28,035 nt of DNA from JAAYKS01 sp964479435 (GTDB lineage: Bacteria; Bacillota; Clostridia; Saccharofermentanales; UBA5734): the NCBI GenBank assembly GCA_964479435.1, contig CAYZME010000015.1:1-28035 (forward strand), written 5' to 3'. Made by a program: the position numbers and the translations under genes. This document shows, piece by piece, positions 14,024-22,716 of this stretch (position 1 is its first letter; each line of letters starts with the position of its first letter). The notes beneath the pieces were generated by a model that searched no databases, had not been told where the DNA came from, and saw only the letters and a list, made by a program, of their open reading frames with translations.

Positions 14024-14568
14024 GTGCGCGACAGGGCGCGCCGCGGACGGGGGGAGCGATTGAGTTTAGGACCCTGTCGCGCGAGGCGACCCTGGAAGCC
14101 GGGCGGGCGCTGGGACAGATTTTGCGCACGGGGGATACGGTCGCCCTGGATGGCGACCTCGGAGCGGGCAAGACGACCTTTACCGCGGGCATTGCCGACG
14201 GGATCGGTTGCTTGGTGCCCGTATCCAGCCCGACGTTTGTCCTGGCGATGGAGCACCCGGCGGGTGAGGGCGGGCTGTCGATGCGCCACCTGGATTTGTA
14301 CCGGCTCGAAGGCGCGGACGATTATTTGGAGACCGGGTTGGATGAGCCGTCCGGCCTGGATGTCGAAGTGGTCGAATGGGCGGAAGTGGCCGGCGAGGCC
14401 TTGCCCTCGGACCGGATCCGCATCTCCATCCACACAGAGGGCGAGACGAATCGCCAGTTCCTGATTCGTTTTGCCGACGCGGACGGGCGGGCGCGCGCGG
14501 CGCGGCTGGCGTGCCTGTTGCGCACGGCTGCTGAGATTCAAGTCGCCGAGGCGTACGCTGAGGCGTAG
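14020..14568 (+). CDS. tsaE: tRNA t6A synthesis ATPase TsaE
   Basis: 182 residues. The start at ATG 14020 overlaps the amidohydrolase stop (ATGA). Walker A is DGDLGAGKTT (44-53); SSPTFVL (69-75), HLDLYRL (90-96) and EWAE (119-122) are the hallmark TsaE boxes. TsaE binds the TsaB-TsaD complex and drives turnover of threonylcarbamoyladenosine formation on ANN-decoding tRNAs. The family is usually 140-160 residues, so the N-terminal 12 and C-terminal 20 residues are modest extensions. tsaB follows 24 bases later; tsaD is not in the window. Confidence 0.95.
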   Translation: MSARQGAPRTGGAIEFRTLSREATLEAGRALGQILRTGDTVALDGDLGAGKTTFTAGIADGIGCLVPVSSPTFVLAMEHPAGEGGLSMRHLDLYRLEGADDYLETGLDEPSGLDVEVVEWAEVAGEALPSDRIRISIHTEGETNRQFLIRFADADGRARAARLACLLRTAAEIQVAEAYAEA

Positions 14569-14592
14569 CAAGAGAAGAGGGGGCGCGACAAA

Positions 14593-15321
14593 ATGATCCT
14601 GTTGGCCTGTGATACCTCCTCTCGGGTTGCCACCTGCGCGTTGCTGGACGACGAGCGGCTGTTGGCGGAGCGCAGCGAGGCGGGCGGGTCGCACTCCGCA
14701 GCTTTTTTGCCGATGGTGGAGCGCCTGCTTGCCGAGGCCGGGTATTCGTACGCGGCGGTTGAACTGTACACGTGTGCCCGCGGGCCGGGCTCTTTTACCG
14801 GCTTGCGGGTGGGGATCGCGACGATCCAGGCGCTGGCTTTCGCGACCGGTCGCCCGGCGGCCGGAGTGACGACACTGGAGGCGCTGGCCTGGCCGCATGC
14901 CGCGCGCGGGGAGGTGCTGGTCTGCCCGGTCATCGACGCCCGCAACCAACGCGTGTATGCGCAAGCCTTTTGCTCCGGGCAGCCAGTGCTGGATGCCGTA
15001 GCCGGGGACGCGGATGATTTTATCGACGCGCTGACCGCGTTGCCGGACACGCGCCCGGTGCTGTTTTGCGGCGATGCCGCGGCGTGGGTGGCAGAGCGCG
15101 CCCGGCCAAAGCTGGGGGAGGCGCGGGTCTTGCCGCCCGATGAGCGGCCGTTGTCCGCCGTCGCGGTCGGGCAGGCGACGCGGGCGCTATACATGCGGAA
15201 CCCCGACCCCGACAGGTACCCGCCCCACACGTTGCAACCGGTATATCTGGGGCTTTCGCAGGCGGAGCGAACCCGCGGAATCGATACGGCGGCATGGAAG
15301 CCGGTCGTGCTGGAGCCGTGA
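14593..15321 (+). CDS. tsaB: tRNA t6A synthesis protein TsaB
   Basis: 242 residues. MILLACDTSSRVATCALLDD is the ASKHA-type phosphate-1 region and ARGPGSFTGLRVG (62-74) is the family signature; CPVIDARNQRVYAQAF is also typical. TsaB is the catalytically inactive paralogue that dimerises with TsaD. The upstream spacer contains GAAGAGGGGGCG as the ribosome binding site. Its stop overlaps the rimI start by one base (TGATG), a conserved tsaE-tsaB-rimI order in Firmicutes. Confidence 0.95.
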   Translation: MILLACDTSSRVATCALLDDERLLAERSEAGGSHSAAFLPMVERLLAEAGYSYAAVELYTCARGPGSFTGLRVGIATIQALAFATGRPAAGVTTLEALAWPHAARGEVLVCPVIDARNQRVYAQAFCSGQPVLDAVAGDADDFIDALTALPDTRPVLFCGDAAAWVAERARPKLGEARVLPPDERPLSAVAVGQATRALYMRNPDPDRYPPHTLQPVYLGLSQAERTRGIDTAAWKPVVLEP

Positions 15322-15791
15322 TGACCTTGCGGGAGGCCCGGCGTGAGGACGCGGCGGCGATTCACCTGCTTTTGGCGGCATCCATCCAGACCCCATGGAG
15401 CCTGGACGCTGTGCGGCGCGAGCTCGACCCGGAAGGGGCGTCGCATATGCTGCTGGCGGAGGGCGGCGCGCGATTGGCAGGCTGTATCCACTGGCGCCTG
15501 GTGTTGGACGAGATGGAGATTATGAATCTGGCGGTCGCGCCGGATCGGCGGCGCCAGGGCGTCGGGCGGCAGCTTTTGGTCAGCGCCTTGTCGCACGCGC
15601 GCGCGGCGGGGGCGACGGCGGCTTTTCTCGAAGTGCGGGCGGGCAACCGTGCCGCGATCGCTTTGTACCAGGATATGGGGTTTCAGACCTTTGCCACGCG
15701 TCCCCGATATTATGTGAGCGACGGGGAAGACGCGCGCTGTATGCGCCTGCAATTGGCAAAGCCTGACGTTTTTTCATGCAATCTGCCCTGA
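15321..15791 (+). CDS. rimI: Ribosomal-protein-alanine N-acetyltransferase (GNAT)
   Basis: 156 residues from ATG 15321, which overlaps the tsaB stop. GNAT motif A is MNLAVAPDRRRQGVGRQLL (68-86; acetyl-CoA pyrophosphate loop RRRQGVG) and motif B is LEVRAGNRAAIALYQDMGF (103-121), followed by RPRYY (127-131) and a position-conserved DGEDA. These are the RimI features. It probably acetylates the N-terminus of S18, possibly other proteins. The frame ends at 15791 after a short unrelated tail (FSCNLP). No terminator is seen before the next promoter. Confidence 0.92.
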   Translation: MTLREARREDAAAIHLLLAASIQTPWSLDAVRRELDPEGASHMLLAEGGARLAGCIHWRLVLDEMEIMNLAVAPDRRRQGVGRQLLVSALSHARAAGATAAFLEVRAGNRAAIALYQDMGFQTFATRPRYYVSDGEDARCMRLQLAKPDVFSCNLP

Positions 15792-15814
15792 TCTTAGCCA
15801 TGATTTTGGTGATG

Positions 15815-15844
15815 TTGACAATTGTCGCGCGCACACCCTATACT
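15815..15844 (+). promoter_or_regulatory. Promoter of the HPr-like/uvrC operon
   Basis: TTGACA (15815-15820), 18-base spacer, TATACT (15839-15844), about 80 bases before the HPr-like gene. Confidence 0.7.
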
Positions 15845-15925
15845 GGCATTGCATAATCCATAGAGCCAGTTTTGTCCCGGCGCAAGCGCTGTTGGCGTTC
15901 ATGTAGCCATATCGGAGGGAAGACC

Positions 15926-16186
15926 ATGGTTTCCAGAAAAGTCTCGTTTCAATGCGAAGAAGCTCTACAGATGAAAGCGGTCGCGGTGCTGATTCAAAAA
16001 GCGTCGGCTTTCCGGTCGGGAATCTGGCTATATCGCGGCGAGCGCCGGGCGAACGCCAAGAGCTTGCTGGGGGTCATGTCGCTGGGGATCGAAAACAACA
16101 TGGAATTGGAATTGACAGCCGAAGGCCCGGACGAAAAGGAAGCGGTTGAGACCATCGCTTCGTACCTGGAAAATCCCGTTTTCTGA
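15926..16186 (+). CDS. Crh-like HPr paralogue with Gln15, Ser46 kept
   Basis: 86 residues from ATG 15926 (GGAGGG upstream); the frame is open to 15872 but that part has no family similarity. Alignment to HPr by eye: the phosphorylation loop GLHARPA is replaced by ALQMKAV, so the PTS-phosphorylated His15 is Gln (Q15) and Arg17 is Lys. The regulatory site KSLLGVMSLG keeps Ser46 (S46) in exact register. This is the combination that defines Crh in Bacillus: not a PTS phosphocarrier, but a substrate of HPr kinase and a CcpA co-regulator. Sequence elsewhere (LIQKASAFRSGIWL, ENNMELELTAEGPDEKEAVE) is ordinary HPr fold. It is 31 bases before uvrC. HPr kinase is not in the window. Confidence 0.85.
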   Translation: MVSRKVSFQCEEALQMKAVAVLIQKASAFRSGIWLYRGERRANAKSLLGVMSLGIENNMELELTAEGPDEKEAVETIASYLENPVF

Positions 16187-16217
16187 GTCGGATCCGGCTG
16201 ATCGCCCGGGAGATCTC

Positions 16218-18125
16218 ATGCCAACGAAAGACACACCACATCACGCAAGATTGGATACCGTTCCCGCCGCCCCTGGCGTTTACCTGATGAAGGATGCCGG
16301 GGGTCGTATTATTTATGTCGGCAAGGCGGTCAATCTGCAATCGCGTTTGCGCAGCTATTTCGGACCCAATCCCACCGGCAACAGCAAAGTGATGGCGATG
16401 ATTTCGCATGTTCGCGATTTTGAGTTGATCGTCTGCACCTCCGAAATGGAAGCGTTGATCCTGGAAAACAACCTGATCAAGCAACATGCCCCGCACTACA
16501 ACATTCTGTTGCGCGACGACAAAGAGTACCCGTACATCCGGATTACACTCAACGAGGAGTACCCCCGCATTCTCAAAGCCTTCCGCATCGGCCCGGACCG
16601 CGAAAAGGGGGCCCGTTACTATGGGCCGTATCTGAGCGGCGACCTGTATCACGCGATGCGCGCGCTGCGCGACATCTTTCCGACCAAAACCTGCAAGCGG
16701 GTTTTGCCGCGCGATATCGGCAAGGAGCGGCCCTGCCTGAATTACTACATCGGGCGTTGCGTCGGCCCGTGCCGCGGGGATGTGCCGGTGTCGGCTTATC
16801 GCGCCGTCATCGATAACATCTGCCGCTTTTTAGAGGGAAAATACAGCGGCCTGCTGCGCGAAATGGAAGAGCAGATGCGCGGCGCGGCGGAGCGGCTGGA
16901 TTATGAGGCGGCGGCGCTGGCGCGCGATCGCCTGCGCGCCCTGCAGGCCTTGATGAATCGGCAATCCGCCGTTTCCGGGGCGGAGCAAGACCGCGATGTC
17001 ATCGGCATTGCCCGCAACGGCGGCGAGGTTTGTCTGCGCAAGCTGGAAATCCGCACCGGACGGATCGTCGGATCTTCCGCTTTCTTTCTGGCCGACCGCG
17101 GCGAGGAAGACGCGGAGGTTCTGGCGGCGTTCCTGGTGCAGCATTACCCTGAGACCCCGCTGGTTCCGCCTGAGATCCTGCTGCCCGCGATGCCGGCCGA
17201 GCACGAGGGGCTGGAGAGCTATCTCGGCGAATTGCGCGGCGGGCGCTGCTACTTGCGCGTCCCGGCGCGCGGCGAAGGGCGCCGGCTGTCCGAACTGGCC
17301 GCGGAGAACGCGACACAGGCGCTGCGCCGTCGCACCTTGATGGTGGGCGGCAACCAGACCGCGGTGGAAGCGGCGCTGGACCGCCTGGGCGCGCATGTCG
17401 GCGCCGATCGCCGGCTGACGCGGATCGAGGCCTATGATATTTCCAACACCGGCGTCCACGACAAGGCGGCCAGTATGGTGGTGTTTGTCGATGGCCGGCC
17501 GCTGCGGCGGCAATACCGGTTGTTCCGCATCGCCACGGTGGAGGGGCAGGACGATTACGGTTCGATGCGCGAAATTTTGCAGCGCCGGCTGGCCCGCTCC
17601 GGGGACGAATCTTTCGGGCAATTGCCCGACCTGATCTTGGTCGACGGGGGGACCGGACACTTGGGAGTCGCGTTGGATGTCATCCGGGAATCCGGATTGC
17701 CGGTGCTGGCGGCGGGCATGGTCAAAGATCGGCGCCATCGCACGCGCGGCCTCGCGCTGCCGGGCGGGCGCGTGGTGGAGCTGATGCCGCGGGGAGAGGG
17801 CGAAACGGATTTGTCGACCGAGGCCGACGGCATGGAACGCGAAAGCACGATCGGGTTGTTGCGGTTGGTGACCGCGATCCAGGATGAGGCGCATCGTTTC
17901 GCCGGCGAATACAACAAAAAACTGATGATCAAACGCAATACGCGCTTCACGCTCGAGGGCATCGCCGGGATCGGACCGGCCCGCCGCAAGGCTTTGCTCA
18001 AAGCCTTTGGCGGGCTCAAAGCCATCGCCGCCGCCTCGGTGGATGAGCTGGCGGCTGTTCAGGGCGTTCCCCGCGCCGCCGCGGAAGCGGTCTATGACCA
18101 TTTTCAGAATCGGAGCCGCGCCTGA
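16218..18125 (+). CDS. uvrC: Excinuclease ABC subunit C
   Basis: 635 residues. ATG 16218 is chosen over upstream in-frame codons since they lie inside the HPr-like gene and because family members begin shortly before PAAPGVYLMKD; GGGAG precedes it. Domains: GIY-YIG nuclease (GVY 20-22, YVG 33-35, catalytic R43) for the 3' incision; Cys-rich CLNYYIGRCVGPC; UVR/UvrB-binding helices (about 205-240); RNase H-like 5' endonuclease (RIEAYDISNTG, LILVDGGTGHL); C-terminal tandem helix-hairpin-helix (LEGIAGIGPARRKALLKAFG). Length 600-640 is usual. It acts with UvrA and UvrB in nucleotide excision repair. The stop overlaps the phosphoesterase start by one base. Confidence 0.97.
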   Translation: MPTKDTPHHARLDTVPAAPGVYLMKDAGGRIIYVGKAVNLQSRLRSYFGPNPTGNSKVMAMISHVRDFELIVCTSEMEALILENNLIKQHAPHYNILLRDDKEYPYIRITLNEEYPRILKAFRIGPDREKGARYYGPYLSGDLYHAMRALRDIFPTKTCKRVLPRDIGKERPCLNYYIGRCVGPCRGDVPVSAYRAVIDNICRFLEGKYSGLLREMEEQMRGAAERLDYEAAALARDRLRALQALMNRQSAVSGAEQDRDVIGIARNGGEVCLRKLEIRTGRIVGSSAFFLADRGEEDAEVLAAFLVQHYPETPLVPPEILLPAMPAEHEGLESYLGELRGGRCYLRVPARGEGRRLSELAAENATQALRRRTLMVGGNQTAVEAALDRLGAHVGADRRLTRIEAYDISNTGVHDKAASMVVFVDGRPLRRQYRLFRIATVEGQDDYGSMREILQRRLARSGDESFGQLPDLILVDGGTGHLGVALDVIRESGLPVLAAGMVKDRRHRTRGLALPGGRVVELMPRGEGETDLSTEADGMERESTIGLLRLVTAIQDEAHRFAGEYNKKLMIKRNTRFTLEGIAGIGPARRKALLKAFGGLKAIAAASVDELAAVQGVPRAAAEAVYDHFQNRSRA

Positions 18126-18850
18126 TGGCTTTGTTTGCGATCGCCGACGTGCATTTGTCGCTGGGCAGCGACAAACCGATGGATGTATTCGGGTCCGCCT
18201 GGCACAACCACGTGGAGCGGTTGGAGGCGGCGTGGCGCGCGGTTGTTACCCCCGCGGATACGGTGCTGGTGCCCGGCGACATTTCCTGGGCGATGAATTT
18301 TGCCGGTTTGCTGCCGGATTTGCGGTTTCTGGACGCGCTGCCGGGCGAGAAGATCCTCTTGCGGGGCAATCACGACTACTGGTGGAACACGTTGACACGC
18401 ATGGAAGCGTGGGCGGCGGCGGAAGGGTTGACGACGATTCGTTTCCTCAAAAACAACGCCTTCCTGCGCGGGGGCGATCTGATCGCCGGCAGCCGGGGCT
18501 GGTTGCTGCCATGGGACCCGGACTTCACGCGGCAGGATGAAAAAATATTGGAGCGGGAGTGCGGGCGCCTGCGCTTGTCATTGGATTGCGCTCGAGCGCT
18601 GGATCAAACCGACGCTGCCGGCGCACGCCCGCGCCGGCTTGTGGCCATGCTCCACTATCCGCCGACGGACAACCGTTTCCGCCCCTCGCCGTATACCGGG
18701 GTATTGGCAACGCATGCGGTCGATGTCTGTGTGTATGGGCACCTGCATGGTTCGGGTGCCCGGGTAGGTCCGGACGGCACCGGGGATACCGGCTTGCGGT
18801 TCGTCAACGCCTCAGCGGATCGGATCGATTTTTGCCCCCGGTTGATCTAG
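18125..18850 (+). CDS. Calcineurin-like metallophosphoesterase
   Basis: 241 residues. Metal ligands in order are DVH (D8, H10), GDISWAMN (D52), RGNHDYWW (N82, H83), MLHYPP and YGHLHG near the C-terminus, the complete calcineurin-like set. The WWN after GNHDY and the FRPSPYT insert place it in a common, uncharacterised Firmicute phosphohydrolase group. It starts on the uvrC stop (TGATG) and is the last gene of the operon. The substrate is unknown. Confidence 0.88.
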   Translation: MALFAIADVHLSLGSDKPMDVFGSAWHNHVERLEAAWRAVVTPADTVLVPGDISWAMNFAGLLPDLRFLDALPGEKILLRGNHDYWWNTLTRMEAWAAAEGLTTIRFLKNNAFLRGGDLIAGSRGWLLPWDPDFTRQDEKILERECGRLRLSLDCARALDQTDAAGARPRRLVAMLHYPPTDNRFRPSPYTGVLATHAVDVCVYGHLHGSGARVGPDGTGDTGLRFVNASADRIDFCPRLI

Positions 18851-18885
18851 AGCGCCCCCGATGCCTGGGCTCCGCCGGGGCTCCA

Positions 18886-18914
18886 TTGAAGTTGTGCATG
18901 ACCTGATATATAAT
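18886..18914 (+). promoter_or_regulatory. Promoter of the yicC-remA-gmk-rpoZ operon
   Basis: TTGAAG (18886-18891), 17-base spacer, perfect TATAAT (18909-18914), about 50 bases before yicC. Confidence 0.75.
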
Positions 18915-18961
18915 AAGGCGCCCTTGTGGATTCAAATAAGTGAGAAGGCGGACAGGCGTTC

Positions 18962-19849
18962 ATGATGCATAGCATGACGGGATTTGGCCGGAGTGAATCG
19001 TTGACACCCGGACGGCGCGTCACAGTGGAGATTCGCTCCGTCAACAACCGTTATTGCGACATCCAGATTCGCATGCCTTACGCGATGAATTCGCTGGAAG
19101 CGCAAGTCCGCCAAGCGGTGGCCGGCCGCCTGGCGCGGGGAAAAATCGATGTATTCATCAAGCTCGAAGATACCCGCGAGGACAGCAGCGTGGTCCGCTG
19201 TGACCTGGCGCTCGCCCGCTCCTACGCGCACGCGTTGCGCGAGATTGCCGATGCGGTTGACGTGGAGGATCGTGCCACCGCCGCGGTGATCGCGCGTTTC
19301 CCCGATGTGCTCCGCGTTGAAACCACGACATTGGATCTGGAAGCGTTGTGGGCACAAATGGAACCCACACTGACCGGGGCGCTGGACGGCCTGCTGGCCA
19401 TGCGCGCGGCCGAAGGCGCGAAGCTGGCCGCCGATATGTTAGACAAGATCGCGTTTTTGGATCGCGCGCGGGAGCAAATACAAATGCGCGCACCCGCTGT
19501 TCCGGCTGAATACCGCCAGCGGCTCGACGCGCGCCTTACGGAGTTGCTGGGCGCGCGCAAAGACGAGATCATGGATCCCGCGCGACTGGCGGCCGAGGTC
19601 GCGCTTTTTGCCGATAAATGCGCGGTCGACGAAGAGCTGGTGCGCCTGCACAGCCACTTGTCGCAGTTTCGCGAGACGGTCGCGGCGGGCGGCGCCCAAG
19701 GGAAAAAACTGGATTTCATCATCCAGGAAATCAACCGTGAAATCAACACCATCGGCTCCAAAGCCAACGACATCACCATCACCAATCTCGTCATTGGTAT
19801 GAAAGCCGAGCTCGAGAAAATCCGCGAGCAGACGCAAAACCTAGAATAA
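18962..19849 (+). CDS. yicC: YicC family endoribonuclease
   Basis: 295 residues, family length. N-terminus MMHSMTGFGRSE and C-terminal FIIQEINREINTIGSKANDI followed by VIGMKAELEKIREQTQNLE are the two YicC signatures; SVNNRYCDIQIRMPY is also conserved. YicC proteins are ribonucleases that in E. coli affect small-RNA turnover; the Firmicute role is less clear. ATG 18962 and 18965 are both possible. The gene begins the conserved yicC-remA-gmk-rpoZ order and is 18 bases before remA. Confidence 0.95.
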   Translation: MMHSMTGFGRSESLTPGRRVTVEIRSVNNRYCDIQIRMPYAMNSLEAQVRQAVAGRLARGKIDVFIKLEDTREDSSVVRCDLALARSYAHALREIADAVDVEDRATAAVIARFPDVLRVETTTLDLEALWAQMEPTLTGALDGLLAMRAAEGAKLAADMLDKIAFLDRAREQIQMRAPAVPAEYRQRLDARLTELLGARKDEIMDPARLAAEVALFADKCAVDEELVRLHSHLSQFRETVAAGGAQGKKLDFIIQEINREINTIGSKANDITITNLVIGMKAELEKIREQTQNLE

Positions 19850-19867
19850 ATTTCGGGCCGGAGGCAT

Positions 19868-20116
19868 ATGAATCTCGTAAAAATTGGTTTTGGCAATATG
19901 GTGTCCGCGCAGCGGGTCATCGCGATGGTCAATCCGGATTCTTCCCCGGTCAAACGGATGATCGCGGACGCGCGGGACCGCGGCACGCTGATCGATGCCA
20001 CGTCCGGTCGCAAGACGCGCGCGGTGCTGGTCACCGATAGCGATCACATCGTGTTGTCCGCTTTGACCGTCGAAGAGATTGTGCGCGAGATGTCCGTCGC
20101 GGTCGAGGAAATATGA
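19868..20116 (+). CDS. remA: RemA-family (DUF370) DNA-binding regulator
   Basis: 82 residues, full length. MNLVKIGFGNMVSAQRVIAM, the SSPVKRMI segment and DATSGRKTRAVLVTDS are the core of RemA/DUF370. In Bacillus, RemA forms rings that bind DNA and activate biofilm matrix and osmoprotection genes; in other Firmicutes the gene is nearly always beside gmk as here. CCGGAGG precedes the ATG. The stop overlaps the gmk start (ATGA). Confidence 0.95.
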   Translation: MNLVKIGFGNMVSAQRVIAMVNPDSSPVKRMIADARDRGTLIDATSGRKTRAVLVTDSDHIVLSALTVEEIVREMSVAVEEI

Positions 20117-20736
20117 GCGGTACGCGGCAGCAGCAGGGACTATTGGTCTGTGTGTCGGGGCCGTCCGGCGTAGGCAAAGGCACGGTGATCCGCCGTTTAC
20201 GCGAATTGGAAGCGGATATTTTGCATTCGATCTCTGTCACCACGCGGCAGCAGCGCCCCGGGGAAAAGGCAGGGGTTTCCTATCATTTTCTGACGCGTGC
20301 GCAATTTGAACAAATGATCGCCGACGGCGGCATGCTGGAGTATGACGAGTATTGCGGCAACTATTACGGCACGCCGATCCAACCGCTGGAAGAAGCCATC
20401 GCGGCGGGGATCGATGTCGTGATGGACGTGACGGTTCCCGGCTCATTGGCGGTGCTGGAGAAAATGCCGGCCGCTGTCAGCGTTTTTTTGTTGCCGCCTT
20501 CTTTTGCGGAGTTGCAAAGGCGCCTGGCAAGCCGCGGCACCGAATCGGCCGAAGAAGTCCGCCGCCGACTCGAAAAAGCGCGCTCTGAGCTGGGCAAAGC
20601 CCCGTTGTTTAATTATGTGGTGACAAATGACGATGTGGAAACCGCGGCGCTGGCCATCCGCGCGATCATTCAGGCCGAGCGGTGCCGCTACCAGCGTCAG
20701 GCTGGCATTGAGCAGGCGTTGATCCAATCGCCCTGA
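20113..20736 (+). CDS. gmk: Guanylate kinase
   Basis: 207 residues. Walker A is SGPSGVGKGT (15-24). GMP-binding and lid motifs follow: ISVTTRQQRPGEKAGVSYHF (the usual TTR.PRPGE with a Gln), EYDEYCGNYYGTP, and FLLPPSFAELQRRLASRGTE. The segment VMDVTVPGSLAV stands where most enzymes have D.DVQGA, a small variation next to the active site. It converts GMP or dGMP to the diphosphate. The start overlaps remA by four bases. The C-terminal IQAERCRYQRQAG region is normal. Confidence 0.95.
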   Translation: MSGTRQQQGLLVCVSGPSGVGKGTVIRRLRELEADILHSISVTTRQQRPGEKAGVSYHFLTRAQFEQMIADGGMLEYDEYCGNYYGTPIQPLEEAIAAGIDVVMDVTVPGSLAVLEKMPAAVSVFLLPPSFAELQRRLASRGTESAEEVRRRLEKARSELGKAPLFNYVVTNDDVETAALAIRAIIQAERCRYQRQAGIEQALIQSP

Positions 20737-20796
20737 GCGATCCGGCGCGGCCCCGGCTCCCGTCGCAAGAATTGATACAGGTACAGGAGGTATCCC

Positions 20797-21273
20797 ATGC
20801 TGGTAAATCCCCAAATTGAAAAATTATTGCCCCACGCCGAGAACCGGTACTCGCTGGCGATTCTGATCGCGAAGCGCGCCCGCCAATTGGTCGAAGGCGC
20901 GCAACCGCTTGTTGCGACCGAAACGCCCAATCATGTTTCGATCGCCAGCGAAGAGCTGTTGCGCAATCAAATTGAATCGGTCAAAGGGGTCAAAGAATTT
21001 TATATCCCCATTCGCCCGGAAATTGAAGCGGCGAGGCTGGAAAAACTGCGGGCGGTGGAAAACGAAGCCGCGGTGGAAAACATCAAAGAGATGTTCACGC
21101 AATTGGACGAGCCGGTTGAGCAGCCCGAACGCGATGACCCGGCCGCGCTGCTCAAACGCATCCAGGAAATACAAGAGGATACGGACGCGGGCGAAACCGA
21201 CCCGGTCGCGGAATTGCTGGTAGCGGACGATGCCGCGCCGGCAGATGAGGATCAAACGGAGACAGAAGACTGA
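20797..21273 (+). CDS. rpoZ: RNA polymerase omega subunit with long acidic tail
   Basis: 158 residues. The first 75 contain the omega core: LLPHAENRYSLAILIAKRAR, then QLVEGAQPLVATETPNHVSI and AIEEL-like ASEELLRNQIE. Omega is usually 65-90 residues in Firmicutes, so the last 80 residues are an extension: a helical segment (PEIEAARLEKLRAVENEAAV) and an Asp/Glu/Pro-rich tail (DAGETDPVAELLVADDAAPA). AGGAGG lies 8 bases before the ATG. The stop overlaps the GlyRS start by one base (TGATG), linking transcription and translation genes. Confidence 0.9.
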   Translation: MLVNPQIEKLLPHAENRYSLAILIAKRARQLVEGAQPLVATETPNHVSIASEELLRNQIESVKGVKEFYIPIRPEIEAARLEKLRAVENEAAVENIKEMFTQLDEPVEQPERDDPAALLKRIQEIQEDTDAGETDPVAELLVADDAAPADEDQTETED

Positions 21274-22655
21274 TGCAAGTATCCATGGACAAAGTGGTGG
21301 CACTGGCCAAAAACCGCGGTTTTGTGTTCGCGGGTTCCGAGATCTACGGTGGCCTTGCCAACGCGTGGGATTATGGCCCCCTGGGCGTACAGCTCAAAAA
21401 CAACGTCAAAGCGGCGTGGTGGAAGAAATTTGTGCAGGAAAATCCATACAACGTCGGGGTCGATTGCGCGATCCTCATGAACCCGCAGGTGTGGGTGGCT
21501 TCCGGCCACGTCGGCGGGTTCACCGATCCGATGATTGACTGCCGTTCCTGCAAAGCGCGGCACCGCGCGGACAAACTGGTGGAGGACTGGAACCAGGCCC
21601 ACGATGTGGATCAATCCGCGGATGGCTGGGATGAAGAGCGCCTGATGGCGTACATCGCACAACACGAAATAGCCTGTCCGGTTTGCGGCGCTCGTGACTT
21701 TACCGGCGTGCGCAAATTCAACCTCATGTATAAAACGTACCAGGGTGTGACAGAAGACAATCAGGCGGAAATTTATCTGCGCCCCGAAACCGCGCAGGGA
21801 ATTTTTGTCAATTTCCGCAACGTCCAGCGCAGCACTCGCCGCAAAATTCCTTTTGGCATTTGCCAGATCGGCAAAGCTTTTCGCAATGAAATCACGCCGG
21901 GTAATTTTATCTTCCGCACGCGTGAATTTGAGCAAATGGAGATGGAGTTTTTCTGCGAGCCGGGTACCGATCTGGAGTGGTTCTCCTACTGGCGCGATTT
22001 CTGCCGGGAGTGGCTGCTCTCGTTGGGGATTCGCCCAGACGATTTGCGGCTGCGCGATCATTCCCCGGAGGAATTGTCTTTTTATTCACGGGCGACCACT
22101 GATTTCGAGTTCAAATTCCCCTTTGGTTGGGGGGAGCTGTGGGGGATCGCCGACCGCACCGATTACGATCTGAAACGGCATATGGAGCACGCGCGCGAGG
22201 ATCTCTCGTATTTTGATCCGGCGACCCAGGAAAAATACATACCGTACGTCGTCGAACCGTCGCTGGGTGTCGATCGCATGGCGCTCGCCTTTTTGTGCGG
22301 CGCGTATGACGAGGAAACACTGGAAGGTGGGGAAGCGCGTACCGTCCTCCGCTTTCACCCGGCGATCGCGCCGATCAAAATCGCGGTTTTGCCGTTGTCG
22401 GCCAAGCTGGCCGATGCCGCATCGGAAGTTTTTATGCAACTGGCCAAAACCCATATGTGCGAATTTGACGATCGGCAATCCATCGGCAAACGGTACCGGC
22501 GCCAGGACGAAATCGGCACCCCCTATTGCGTCACGTATGATTTTGATTCACTGCAAGACGGCTGTGTCACCATCCGCGAGCGCGACAGCATGTCACAGGT
22601 GCGTGTGTCGATCGATGATCTGCCCGCCTGGTTTGACGGAAAATTCGATTTCTAA
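21273..22655 (+). CDS. glyQS: Glycyl-tRNA synthetase, single-chain (alpha2) type
   Basis: 460 residues. Class II motifs: SGHVGGFTDPM, motif 2 with PFGICQIGKAFRNEITPGNF and REFEQMEMEFF, and motif 3 in YVVEPSLGVDRMALAFL. The anticodon-binding domain is C-terminal (IAPIKIAVLPLSAKL, IGKRYRRQDEIGTPYCVT). A zinc-ribbon-like pair (CRSC at 89-92 and CPVC at about 135) is also visible. This is the eukaryotic/Gram-positive homodimer type, not the alpha-beta tetramer of most bacteria. Its start overlaps rpoZ. Length is typical (about 460). Confidence 0.96.
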   Translation: MQVSMDKVVALAKNRGFVFAGSEIYGGLANAWDYGPLGVQLKNNVKAAWWKKFVQENPYNVGVDCAILMNPQVWVASGHVGGFTDPMIDCRSCKARHRADKLVEDWNQAHDVDQSADGWDEERLMAYIAQHEIACPVCGARDFTGVRKFNLMYKTYQGVTEDNQAEIYLRPETAQGIFVNFRNVQRSTRRKIPFGICQIGKAFRNEITPGNFIFRTREFEQMEMEFFCEPGTDLEWFSYWRDFCREWLLSLGIRPDDLRLRDHSPEELSFYSRATTDFEFKFPFGWGELWGIADRTDYDLKRHMEHAREDLSYFDPATQEKYIPYVVEPSLGVDRMALAFLCGAYDEETLEGGEARTVLRFHPAIAPIKIAVLPLSAKLADAASEVFMQLAKTHMCEFDDRQSIGKRYRRQDEIGTPYCVTYDFDSLQDGCVTIRERDSMSQVRVSIDDLPAWFDGKFDF

Positions 22656-22716
22656 AGAAACGGATGCCGTCTGATAAATATAACTAAAATGGCCACAGGG
22701 CCTAAGGAGGAGTCAT

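Noticed and set aside
15926..16186. Normal PTS phosphocarrier HPr
   Set aside because: The His15 loop GLHARPA is ALQMKAV, so it cannot accept phosphate from enzyme I.
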